Shown here: positions 41,853-51,210 of the stretch, in pieces
Numbering within the stretch: the first letter of the stretch is position 1
Layout: every line of letters begins with the position of its first letter
Origin: Clostridia bacterium
GTDB lineage: Bacteria > Bacillota > Clostridia > Christensenellales > Aristaeellaceae
Assembly: GCA_017521565.1 (NCBI GenBank)
Contig: JAFXCE010000133.1
Span: 1 to 64,000, forward strand
Direction of reading: 5' to 3'
DNA: 64,000 bases
Made by a program: the position numbers and the translations under genes
The notes under the pieces: model-generated
The model's input: only the letters and a program-made list of their open reading frames with translations
What the model was told of the DNA's origin: nothing
Databases searched by the model: none

Positions 41853-44800
41853 ATGTACGCAGGAAAAACCATGAAGGCCTGTATGGCGTTGCTGTTGATG
41901 CTATGCTGTCTGCTGCCGCTGTGCTGCACTGCGGAAGGCGCCGAAACAGCGGAAGAATTCTTCACGATTTCTGCTCTGGATGAGACGGCCTGCCGCATTA
42001 CGGGCTACACGGGTGATGCGGCTGAGGTTGTGATTCCCGAAAAAATCGGCGGATATACCGTGAGGGAAATCGGAGATCGCGCCTTTTCAAACCAAAAACT
42101 GATCACGGGCGTGACAATGCCGGACACGGTAGAGGTCATAGGCAGCTATGCGTTTTCCGGATGCGAAGCGCTGGAACTGAATCGCCTGCCTGCGAGTGTA
42201 AAAACGGTGGGCAGCCATGCGTTCTACGGTTGTGCGGCAATCACGGAATTCACCGTGCATGCGGGCATGGAGCGGATCGGGAACAACGCGTTCCAGAGGA
42301 CGAGTCTTGAAAGGCTCGTGATAGAGGAAAGCGAGACGCCGGTGCAGCTGGAAGGCGCTGCGTTCGGCTATCTGTCAACGCTGAAGGACGTGACGATGCC
42401 GGACGATGTGAACATCACGTCACAGAACTCTGTGTTCGTGGGCTGCTCGGATATCGCGCTGACGGTAACCTGTCACAGCGGTGTAATCAAGGGACGCTAT
42501 CTGATGCATGGCGGCTATGAGGACACAGCGGTGACGTCGGTGGTCTTTGAGGAAGGCATCACGGAGATCAGCGATTCAGCGTTTCAGGATGTACGCGCAC
42601 TGGCAAGCGTAACGCTGCCGGAAAGCCTTGAGACGCTGGGCAGTTTTGCTTTCTACGACTGCAATGCGCTTGAAAGCATCGTTATTCCGTCTCAAATCAC
42701 GACGATCGGCCGGTATGCGCTGGCCTACAATGAAAACCTGAAGACGGTGACGCTGCCGGCAGGCCTGGAGACGATTGAGGAATATGCGTTTTCCGGATGC
42801 GCTGCGCTGGAACTGAATAGCCTGCCTGCGAGTGTAAAAATGGTGGGCAACCATGCGTTCTACGGCTGTGCGGCAATCACGGAATTCACCGTGCATGCGG
42901 GCATGGAGCGGATCGGGAGCAACGCGTTCCAGAGGACGAGCCTTGAAAGGCTCGTGGTGGAGGAAAGCGAGACGCCGGTGCAGCTGGAAGGCGCTGCGTT
43001 CGGTTATCTGTCAACGCTCAAGGACGTGACGATGCCGGACGATGTGAACATCACGTCACAGAACTCTGTGTTTGTGGGATGCTCGGATATCGCGCTGACG
43101 GTAACCTGTCACAGCGGTGTAATCAAGGGACGCTATCTGATGCATGGCGGCTATGAGGACACAGCGGTGACGTCGGTGGTCTTTGAGGAAGGCCTCACGG
43201 AGATCAGCGATTCAGCGTTTCAGGATGTACGCGCACTGGCGAGCGTAACGCTGCCGGAAAGCCTCGAGGTGCTGGGCAGCCATGCGTTCTACAATTGCAA
43301 TGCGCTTGAAAGCATCGTCATTCCGTCCAAGATCACGACGATTGGTCAGCGTGCGCTGGCGGACAATGAAAACCTGAAGACGGTGACGCTGCCGGCAGGG
43401 CTGGTGACGATTGAGGAGTATGCGTTCTTCGGATGCGAAGCGCTGGAACTGAATAGCCTGCCTGCGAGCGTAAAAACGGTGGGCAGCCATGCGTTCTACG
43501 GTTGTGCGGCAATCACGGAATTCACCGTGCATGCGGGCATGGAGAGAATCGGGGGCAACGCGTTCCAGAGGACGAGCCTTGAAAGGCTCGTGGTGGAGGA
43601 AAGCGAGACGCCGGTGCAGCTGGAAAGCGCTGCGTTCGGCTATCTGTCAACGCTGAAGGACGTGACGATGCCGGACGATGTGAACATCACGTCACAGAAC
43701 TCTGTGTTCGTGGGGTGTTCGGATATCGCGCTGACGGTGACCTGCCACAGCGGCGTAATCAAGGGACGCTATCTGATGCATGGCAGCTATGCGGACACAG
43801 CGGTGACGTCGGTGGTCTTTGAGGAGGGCATCACGGAGATCAGCGATTCGGCATTCCAGGATGTCCGTGCGCTGTCGAGCGTAACGCTGCCGGAAAGCCT
43901 CGAGGTGCTGGGCAGCCATGTGTTCTACAATTGCGATGCGCTGGAGAGTATCGTGATTCCGGATAAAATCACGGTAATTGGCCGCTATGCGCTGGCGGAC
44001 AACGAAAAACTGCGGACAGTGACGCTGCCTGCAGGTCTGGTGACGATCGAAGAATTTGCCTTCTCGGGCTGCGATACGCTGGAACTGAATAGCCTGCCGG
44101 CGAGCGTAAAAACGGTGGGCAACCATGCGTTCTACGGTTGTGCGGTAATCGCGGAATTCACCGTGCATGCGGGCATGGAGAGAATCGGGAGCAACGCGTT
44201 TCAAGGGACGAGCCTTGAAAGGCTCGTGGTAGAGGAAAGCGAGACGCCGGTGCAGCTGGAAAGCCGCGCATTTGGTCATCTGTCTACGCTAAAGGAAGTG
44301 ACGATGCCGGATGATGTGAACATCACATCGTCGGACTCGCTGTTTACGGGCTGCTCGGACATCGCGCTGACGGTGACCTGTCACAGCGGCGCGATCACAG
44401 GGCGCTACCTGATGAACGGAAGCTATGCAGACACTGCGGTGACGTCGGTGGTCTTTGAGGAGGGCATCACGGAGATCAGCGATTCTGCGTTTTATGATAC
44501 GCGGGCGCTGACAAGCGTGAAGCTGCCGGAAAGCCTTGAAGTATTGGGGAGCTACGCTTTCAGAAACTGCGATGCGCTGGAGAGCATTGTGATTCCGGAT
44601 AAAATCACGGTGATTGGCAATTCTGCGCTGTCGGATAACGAAAAGCTGCGGACAGTGACGCTGCCGGACGGTCTTTTGACGATCGAAGGATATGCGTTTT
44701 CTGGCTGCGATACGCTGGAACTGAGCAGCCTGCCGGCGAGTGTGAAGACTGTAGGCGGCAGTGCGTTCTATGGCTGCACGGCGATCACGGAATTCACCGT

Positions 44801-47800
44801 GCATGCGGGTATGGAGCGGATCGGATACAGCGCGTTTCAGAGGACGAGCCTTGAAAAGCTGACGGTGGAGGCAAGCGATACGCCGGTTACGCTGGAAGGC
44901 GCTGTGTTTGCGCATCTGTCAACGCTTAAGGAAGTGACGATGCCGGATGATGTGAACATCACATCGTCGGACTCGCTGTTTACGGGCTGCTCGGACATCG
45001 CACTGACGGTGACCTGTCACAGCGGCGCGATCACAGGGCGCTACCTGATGAACGGAAGCTATGCGGACACTGCGGTGACGTCGGTGGTCTTTGAGGAAGG
45101 CATCACGGAGATCGGCGATTCTGCATTCCGCGAAAGCCGTGCGCTGCGCAGCATCACGCTGCCCGGCACGCTGCGAAGGATCGGTGGTCATGCGTTTGCC
45201 TCTTGCCAGAAGATCAGTTCGCTGACGCTTCCTGCGGGACTTGAGCAGATTGGGGATTATGCCTTTTCGTCCTGCGGTTCGCTGATCAGGATTGCTTTGC
45301 CCGACGGGCTGAAGGCGGTGGCAGGCAGCGCCTTCAGTGGCTGTACCGGATTGATAAGCGTGACGCTTCCGGACTCGCTTGAGACCATCGGCAGCTATGC
45401 GTTCAGCCGCTGCACGAGCCTTGAATCGATTGAGATTCCGTATAGCGTAACGGAGATCGGCAGCAATGCGTTCAATGATTGTACGGCGCTTGCCAGCGTG
45501 GAGATCGCAGGCGCAGCGGCGACGCTTGGTGAAAATGTATTCTGGGATTGTACCAGTCTGCGCCGCGTAACGCTCAATGACGATGTGAAAATTGAATCGT
45601 CCAATTCGGTTTTTTACCGCTGTTCGGATATTGAACTGACGATTGAAGTGGGCGACGGCGTGATCGGCAATCGCTTCCTGCGTGCGAGCCATTATACGGA
45701 TACTGCGATTTCCAGCCTGATGATCAGCCCGGGTGTGATTGAGATCGGAGAGTATGCGTTTTGGGACTGCGACGCCCTGATGACCGTAGAGCTTCCGGCG
45801 ACGGTAGAAAACATTGGCAGCCACGCTTTCAGCGGATGCGCAAAGATGATGTCTGTGCGCATGATGATGGAGGGCGAAATGAATGTTGCCGAAGATGCGT
45901 TTGGTGATCTGCCGCTGGCGACGTTCTACATCAAGCCCAATGAGATACTGGAGGCGTATCTCTCTGGGCAGGATTATCCGTATGTCTATTACAGCGAGGA
46001 CGCGGCGAACGGCGTGTTTGCTTTCCCGGATGATGCCGATCCGGCGGAATATGCGGGCATGAAGCTGCAGCTGACGGGACAGAATGGCGCGGCGCTGATC
46101 ACCTGTGTGGTCAGCGAGGAGCAGCGCGAATACACTTTCCGCGGTCTGAGGCCGGGTGAAATGTATGGCCTGCGCCTGACGGACGGATATGGCTTCGTCC
46201 TCGCGGATGCTGCGCCGCAGGTGTTTGTCTCCGGTCAGAATATGCTGACGCTTTCTGCGCTTCCGGCGCTTGTCGATATGCGGGCGCAGGTTCTTGCGCC
46301 AAGCGGCGAGGATGTAACCGACCAGTTGACGCTGACATGGCAGAGCGCCGCCGGCAAACAGATCGCGCGCGGCGCGTCCGCTCCGGCGATTCCTGCAGGC
46401 GAGGCGCTGACGCTGATGGTGACGCTTAATGAGGCGCTTTCCTACGAGGCCGTGACGCCTGAACCGATCTGCGTGACAGCAGACGAAAGCAGCGCGGATG
46501 TTGTCTGCACGCTTGCTGCGCATGAGACGGTAAACCTTGGCGGCAGGGTGGTTTCCGCCGCGGATGGCGAGCCGCTTTCCGGCACGCGCGTGACGGTAAC
46601 GCAGCGCTATGATTCCGGTGCTTCCCGCATGATCGCGGTGTATACCGGCGTCGATGGAACTTTCAGTCTGGAGACGGCTCGCGTTCCCGGCGTGCTGGTG
46701 ATTGCCCGGGAGAATTATCTTGAGTACCGTGCGGATCTGCTGTCCTATGCGGATGCGGCTGCCGATGTCAGCCTGACGCCGATTCGGGGCATCACCATCG
46801 CGCTTGATGCTGCGCTGACCTATGCGCACAGGGAAGGCGAGACGCCGATGGTCAGTGAGGATTATCAGAATCAGGGCTTGTGCGAGTATACCCTGTACAA
46901 TGAAACGAAGGCTGAACCCATTACGGACTTTAAGCTCAGCGGCGGCAGCATCGTGATCGGATCCGGCGCGTCGGACGGCGATGTTGTCCGCGTGACGGCT
47001 GTAAGCATGCTTGACGAATTCCCGCCGGTCAGCCACAGTGTGACCGTCAGCGACCTTGAAACGGTAACGCTTCAATTCCCGCTGACGGGCTATGGCCGCA
47101 TTCAATTCAAGCGCGCTGCGAGCCGGAATGTGTCTGACGCTGTGATGGTTTACGATGAAAATGGTGTGCTGGTGAAGAAGCTGGCCGTTCGCGGCGGAGA
47201 AGCGTCTACCGGCGGTATGCCGGCCGGATGCTATACGCTGCTGGCCATGGGCGCGCAGAATAGCTTTGTGGGCATCAATAATCTCAGCACGCTTTTTTCG
47301 CTCGGCCTTGAGGAGGGGGTAGACTATGTCTCCCTTCAGGCGCAGATCCATAACGGCAGCGTTACGGACTGCTCAGTTGAGGAGATCCCTGCCTCGGTCA
47401 GAGGCCGCATCGAGCGTATTGACAGTGACAGGACGGTGTACGCTTCTAACAAGGCTTCGGCGCCGCTGGGCGCGTTCTTCGCCCTGCGCGCGCAGACTGC
47501 GCTTAAGGCAGAATATGCCGCTGCACAGGATATGGCGTGGGAGTTTGTGATCCCAGGCAATATGGCGTATTACAGAAACTCTCTTTCTGTTAACGGCAAG
47601 CTGTCCGCTTATACCCTGAGCGGAAACACGCTTCGCGTGTCGGTTTCCTCGCCGGAGGAGTTGGTGCGTCTTTGCGTACTGGGCGAGAAGGCCGGTACGG
47701 GCAGCGTGAACGCATTCTTTACCTTTATGCTGGACGGCGAATTCTATCGCGAACCGGTGGGCGAGGCTGCGTTCGAGGTGACAGATATGGAATTCAGCCT

Positions 47801-50800
47801 GCCTGAGGAGACGTGCTTTGAGAGCATTCCGATCAGCGGCACGACGGTGATTCATGCCGATGTGGAGATCTATGACCGCGGTGCGCTGGTGGCGACCACG
47901 CGCTCCAAGGCGGACGGCAAATGGAGCGTGAACGTGCCGCTGATGAACACCGAGTCCTATGAAGGCCATGTCTTCCGGGTGAAGGTGATCACGCAGGACG
48001 GCAGGACACTGACCTCCCAGCCAAAGACACTGTGGTATAAACACGCGTATACGGATGTGCGCCGCGTGCGCATGATCAATACCGCGCATACGTCCACGAG
48101 CCTTGAACTGTACGAATACGAGGTTGAGTTTAATTTCGGCGCGCCCGCTTCTGAAAGGCCCGTGTATTGGTACTGGCCGAAATATCCGCTGTTTACCTTC
48201 ATTGCTGAATTTGAGGCGGAGGATCAGCAGGCGGTATCCAATGTCAAGATTCACGTGAAGACAAGCAAAGATGAGACTGTCGTTCTCGATGCGGTATACC
48301 ATGAGAGCGAGGATGCATGGGTGGCGACGGGTGAATTTGTCAGCAGCAACCTGCCAGTGAACGTAGGCGTCAGCTATGATCATGGCATGAACAATATGCT
48401 GGTTTACTCCGAAGAGGAAGTCGAATCGATGCTCGCCACCGCGCAGAAGATGATTGCGGAATCCAACATCGGCTTTACCGATGAGGTACTGCTGGATACC
48501 ATCGGCAGCGGCAACTCCGGTGACTTTGTGGAAGTTATCAGCTACGATAGTGGAGATGGAACGCGCAGAAGCCTGTACCTTGAGGGCAGCGTGGAGAAGA
48601 TCTCCAGTGAAGAGTTTGACGAAATCATGAAGAGCGCGAATCTGGTCGAGGAAGACAGCTTTGTCTCCGTTGGTTATGATACGACGCATACCGCATTCTA
48701 TCTCGGCATGGAATATGAGGCGGGACGAACCTCGTTTATGGCTGTCAGAGGAGACAACTTGACGCGTACGACGCTCTCCGTGACGACGAAGGCGCCTGCC
48801 GCAGTGATGAAAGCCAGAGGCAAGCTCCCGGAGGAGCAGCTTGCGGATGATCTCAACGATATTGGTGACTTTATTGACGATCTGACGGACGATGGAACGC
48901 CTCCCGGCCTTGGTGATCTGCTCCGCGATGAGCTGAACGATCGGACGGATAATTATCTCGATCAGCTGATGAAGGACCTGCAGCGGCAGATTGAGGAAGC
49001 CAGAGAACGGGGTGTGAGCGAGTGCATTCTGCAGCGCATGCAGGAAAAACTTGACATGATCAGAAAACAGATTGCCCGTGCGAAGGCGGCCGGAGCGGCG
49101 CTTGGTCTGTTTGAAAAGCTGCATAAGTCAACCAGTATCGGTTGGTTTGGCGATGCTGCGATGAACATGGGCAAGCATCTGGGAGGCGCAAAGCTCAACG
49201 GCATGAAGGACGTGCTGGACTTCCATATGGATTGCCCGGACAACTTCGCCAATAACAACTGCATTTCCATCGCTCCGATCAATATTCCTACGATCGATAA
49301 AAACTGCGATGACGATCCGGATGATCCGAGACCGTCTATCAATCCGGACGCAGATCCGGTACAGGATCCCTCGGGCTATGTGTACGAGGCGGTAGCTTCC
49401 AACAGGCTGCCGGGTGTCACGGCGTCGCTGTATCAGCGTGTGACGAAGTACGATATGTATGAGGAGCCGTACTACGAGGATGTGCTCTGGGATGCGCAGG
49501 CCTACAGCCAGAGTAACCCTCAGAGAACCAATGTGGAAGGCGCATACGGATGGGATGTGCCCGAGGGTCTTTGGCAGGTTCGCTACGAAATGGAAGGCTA
49601 TGAGGATGCTGCCAGCGAGTGGATGGCTGTACCGCCGATTCGTACAGATGTGAATGTCTCTCTGGTCTCCTATGTACAGCCCAAGGTGGAAAAGGCGGTC
49701 ATCGGTCATAATGCCGTGAACATTGTCTTTGATAAGTACATGGATGTTGCTACGCTGACAGAAGAGACAGTCACTGTGACGGCGAATGGAAAGGCCATAT
49801 CCGGTACCCTCACATATCCCGACGCAGAGCCGGACCCGCAGGATGAGAACCGGGTTTATGCGAGACGCGTGTGCTTCGAGGCAGATGATGCATTTGAAGG
49901 CGGTGTATCCGTCGAACTGATGGTCAGCGAAAAGGTGAGGAGCTATGCTGGCGTCGCCATGGCACAGGCGTATACCCTCCAGGGAGGCGCGAAGGTGCAG
50001 CCGGAGACGATGACGACGGAAGAGACGTTTGAGATCGGCGACGGCAGGCGTGCGGCGATTGCTGTCAGCGTGCTTCCTGCTGAGGCGGCTGCGAGGCGCA
50101 AGGTCAAAGTGAGTACGGCGGGCCGCTTTATTTCGATCGATGAAAACGTGCTGACGCTCGACGAAAACGGTCGTGCGGAGGTTTACGTCAATGCGCTGCT
50201 CCCGGGCAGTGCGCCGATCGTATTTGCGCTGGAGGATTCTGAGCTGGTTGCTGAGTGTTCCGTGATCGTGCTGCAGAAGGGTGAAAGCAGCCGCATCAAG
50301 ACGCCGGTATCCTCTGTTCCGGCCGGCAGCCATGTGCCGGAGGGGACGGAGCTGACGCTTAGCTGCGCAACGAAGGGCGCGTCGATTTACTACACACTCG
50401 ACGGAACCAGCCCGTATGACTCGAAGACGCGCGTGCTGTATACGGAGCCTGTCGCGCTGAAGGAAAATGGCACGCTGATGGCCTGCGCTGTGAAGCCGGG
50501 TCTTGAAAGCAGCGAACTATTGACGGTGCCTTTCGTTCTGACGGCTCCGGGCGAGGGATTGCTGACGCTGCCCGCTTCGCTCAAGACCATCGAGAAGGAA
50601 GCGTTTATGGACAACAAGGCAATTCAGCGTGTGATCGTGCCGGATGGTATGGAGAGCATTGGGGTTCGTGCGTTCAAGGGCTGCGTCAGTCTGCGCAGAA
50701 TCGATATTCCGGACAGCGTGACCTATATCCGAAACTGCGCATTTGAGGAGTGCCCACAGCTGGTCATTTACTGTAGCATGGGCAGTTATGCGTATGATTT

Positions 50801-50840
50801 CGCGACCAGTCACGGGATTTCCGTGTCGCTGACGGATTAA
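41853..50840 (+). CDS. Giant secreted multi-domain BspA-type LRR protein (2995 aa)
   Basis: A secreted protein with a Cys-rich signal peptide (about 1-27). LRR_5 repeats cover about 45-1370, including five copies of a 212-residue super-repeat. Beyond them lie Ig-like domains and a carboxypeptidase-regulatory-like domain (about 1550-1630; VVSAADGEPLSGTRVTV). A mixed region carries an acidic/coiled-coil stretch (about 2335-2420). It is followed by DPSGYVYEAVASNRLPGV (about 2505) and a Big-5-like Ig domain. A chitobiase/hexosaminidase C-terminal-like domain (about 2817-2897; ASIYYTLDGTSPYDS) and two terminal LRRs close it. No cell-wall anchor is present. ATG at 41853 has GGAGG 8 bases upstream. 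It is divergent from the first giant gene, suggesting paired surface functions. Confidence 0.92.
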   Translation: MYAGKTMKACMALLLMLCCLLPLCCTAEGAETAEEFFTISALDETACRITGYTGDAAEVVIPEKIGGYTVREIGDRAFSNQKLITGVTMPDTVEVIGSYAFSGCEALELNRLPASVKTVGSHAFYGCAAITEFTVHAGMERIGNNAFQRTSLERLVIEESETPVQLEGAAFGYLSTLKDVTMPDDVNITSQNSVFVGCSDIALTVTCHSGVIKGRYLMHGGYEDTAVTSVVFEEGITEISDSAFQDVRALASVTLPESLETLGSFAFYDCNALESIVIPSQITTIGRYALAYNENLKTVTLPAGLETIEEYAFSGCAALELNSLPASVKMVGNHAFYGCAAITEFTVHAGMERIGSNAFQRTSLERLVVEESETPVQLEGAAFGYLSTLKDVTMPDDVNITSQNSVFVGCSDIALTVTCHSGVIKGRYLMHGGYEDTAVTSVVFEEGLTEISDSAFQDVRALASVTLPESLEVLGSHAFYNCNALESIVIPSKITTIGQRALADNENLKTVTLPAGLVTIEEYAFFGCEALELNSLPASVKTVGSHAFYGCAAITEFTVHAGMERIGGNAFQRTSLERLVVEESETPVQLESAAFGYLSTLKDVTMPDDVNITSQNSVFVGCSDIALTVTCHSGVIKGRYLMHGSYADTAVTSVVFEEGITEISDSAFQDVRALSSVTLPESLEVLGSHVFYNCDALESIVIPDKITVIGRYALADNEKLRTVTLPAGLVTIEEFAFSGCDTLELNSLPASVKTVGNHAFYGCAVIAEFTVHAGMERIGSNAFQGTSLERLVVEESETPVQLESRAFGHLSTLKEVTMPDDVNITSSDSLFTGCSDIALTVTCHSGAITGRYLMNGSYADTAVTSVVFEEGITEISDSAFYDTRALTSVKLPESLEVLGSYAFRNCDALESIVIPDKITVIGNSALSDNEKLRTVTLPDGLLTIEGYAFSGCDTLELSSLPASVKTVGGSAFYGCTAITEFTVHAGMERIGYSAFQRTSLEKLTVEASDTPVTLEGAVFAHLSTLKEVTMPDDVNITSSDSLFTGCSDIALTVTCHSGAITGRYLMNGSYADTAVTSVVFEEGITEIGDSAFRESRALRSITLPGTLRRIGGHAFASCQKISSLTLPAGLEQIGDYAFSSCGSLIRIALPDGLKAVAGSAFSGCTGLISVTLPDSLETIGSYAFSRCTSLESIEIPYSVTEIGSNAFNDCTALASVEIAGAAATLGENVFWDCTSLRRVTLNDDVKIESSNSVFYRCSDIELTIEVGDGVIGNRFLRASHYTDTAISSLMISPGVIEIGEYAFWDCDALMTVELPATVENIGSHAFSGCAKMMSVRMMMEGEMNVAEDAFGDLPLATFYIKPNEILEAYLSGQDYPYVYYSEDAANGVFAFPDDADPAEYAGMKLQLTGQNGAALITCVVSEEQREYTFRGLRPGEMYGLRLTDGYGFVLADAAPQVFVSGQNMLTLSALPALVDMRAQVLAPSGEDVTDQLTLTWQSAAGKQIARGASAPAIPAGEALTLMVTLNEALSYEAVTPEPICVTADESSADVVCTLAAHETVNLGGRVVSAADGEPLSGTRVTVTQRYDSGASRMIAVYTGVDGTFSLETARVPGVLVIARENYLEYRADLLSYADAAADVSLTPIRGITIALDAALTYAHREGETPMVSEDYQNQGLCEYTLYNETKAEPITDFKLSGGSIVIGSGASDGDVVRVTAVSMLDEFPPVSHSVTVSDLETVTLQFPLTGYGRIQFKRAASRNVSDAVMVYDENGVLVKKLAVRGGEASTGGMPAGCYTLLAMGAQNSFVGINNLSTLFSLGLEEGVDYVSLQAQIHNGSVTDCSVEEIPASVRGRIERIDSDRTVYASNKASAPLGAFFALRAQTALKAEYAAAQDMAWEFVIPGNMAYYRNSLSVNGKLSAYTLSGNTLRVSVSSPEELVRLCVLGEKAGTGSVNAFFTFMLDGEFYREPVGEAAFEVTDMEFSLPEETCFESIPISGTTVIHADVEIYDRGALVATTRSKADGKWSVNVPLMNTESYEGHVFRVKVITQDGRTLTSQPKTLWYKHAYTDVRRVRMINTAHTSTSLELYEYEVEFNFGAPASERPVYWYWPKYPLFTFIAEFEAEDQQAVSNVKIHVKTSKDETVVLDAVYHESEDAWVATGEFVSSNLPVNVGVSYDHGMNNMLVYSEEEVESMLATAQKMIAESNIGFTDEVLLDTIGSGNSGDFVEVISYDSGDGTRRSLYLEGSVEKISSEEFDEIMKSANLVEEDSFVSVGYDTTHTAFYLGMEYEAGRTSFMAVRGDNLTRTTLSVTTKAPAAVMKARGKLPEEQLADDLNDIGDFIDDLTDDGTPPGLGDLLRDELNDRTDNYLDQLMKDLQRQIEEARERGVSECILQRMQEKLDMIRKQIARAKAAGAALGLFEKLHKSTSIGWFGDAAMNMGKHLGGAKLNGMKDVLDFHMDCPDNFANNNCISIAPINIPTIDKNCDDDPDDPRPSINPDADPVQDPSGYVYEAVASNRLPGVTASLYQRVTKYDMYEEPYYEDVLWDAQAYSQSNPQRTNVEGAYGWDVPEGLWQVRYEMEGYEDAASEWMAVPPIRTDVNVSLVSYVQPKVEKAVIGHNAVNIVFDKYMDVATLTEETVTVTANGKAISGTLTYPDAEPDPQDENRVYARRVCFEADDAFEGGVSVELMVSEKVRSYAGVAMAQAYTLQGGAKVQPETMTTEETFEIGDGRRAAIAVSVLPAEAAARRKVKVSTAGRFISIDENVLTLDENGRAEVYVNALLPGSAPIVFALEDSELVAECSVIVLQKGESSRIKTPVSSVPAGSHVPEGTELTLSCATKGASIYYTLDGTSPYDSKTRVLYTEPVALKENGTLMACAVKPGLESSELLTVPFVLTAPGEGLLTLPASLKTIEKEAFMDNKAIQRVIVPDGMESIGVRAFKGCVSLRRIDIPDSVTYIRNCAFEECPQLVIYCSMGSYAYDFATSHGISVSLTD
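42112..45290 (+). repeat. Five-copy 636-bp tandem repeat in the giant LRR gene
   Basis: Equivalent points (CGTTTTCCGG or close variants) fall at 42151, 42787, 43423, 44059 and 44695, a constant 636 bases or 212 codons. Copies 1 to 3 are nearly identical over hundreds of bases, while copies 4 and 5 diverge. Each unit encodes several LRRs plus a VEESETPVQLE / DDVNITSQNSVF insert. Outer boundaries are approximate. Confidence 0.9.
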
Positions 50841-50917
50841 GAAACTGGCATTTGGCATGAATCATCAAATGCCGAAATAGAAAAAAAGTGCCTGAAAGGA
50901 CGCTGACTTTCATCGGC

Positions 50918-50955
50918 AAAGCCCATGCTCCCTCAAATGCGGAGCATGGGCTTTT
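50918..50955 (+). terminator. Terminator of the 2995-aa LRR gene
   Basis: A perfect 14-bp stem, AAAGCCCATGCTCC / GGAGCATGGGCTTT, with a 9-base loop, ending in a T-run. Confidence 0.88.
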
Positions 50956-51080
50956 GTTGTGAGGCGAAAGGAAGGCGTATATCCGGATTCGTTTTTTCCT
51001 GAATGACTGAACGGAATTTTTTCCTGAAAATGCCTGCCGTTGTTATTTTCAATCAGACTCTTTTGCTTTGATGGATTTTG

Positions 51081-51089
51081 TGGTATAAT
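51081..51089 (+). promoter_or_regulatory. Extended -10 promoter of the 384-aa membrane protein gene
   Basis: TGGTATAAT combines the TGn extension with a consensus -10. The -35 position (TTTTGC, 51061-51066, 17-base spacer) is weak. Confidence 0.65.
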
Positions 51090-51210
51090 GTCTCCTGCAA
51101 CTCTATGTACATGAGACATGATGACGAAACGGCGTGGATTTTGCAGGAAAATGCCGGGCTGGTTCGTCTGTTTTGTATGAGGAAAACCTCAGTATTTAGG
51201 AGGCGATATC

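Larger units (their letters stand above)
50841..51210. other. Intergenic region after the second giant gene
   Basis: Contains a GGCATTTG/CAAATGCC inverted repeat (50847-50873) without T-tract, the terminator at 50918-50955 and the promoter at 51081-51089. No gene is supported. Confidence 0.55.

Noticed and set aside
31815..45290. Regular DNA repeats that might suggest CRISPR arrays
   Set aside because: Repeats are coding, in frame, with no unique spacers of constant length and no cas genes nearby.
44919..47351. An 810-codon minus-strand frame within the second giant gene
   Set aside because: It follows the repeats of the real gene on the other strand and has no domain, start site or promoter of its own.
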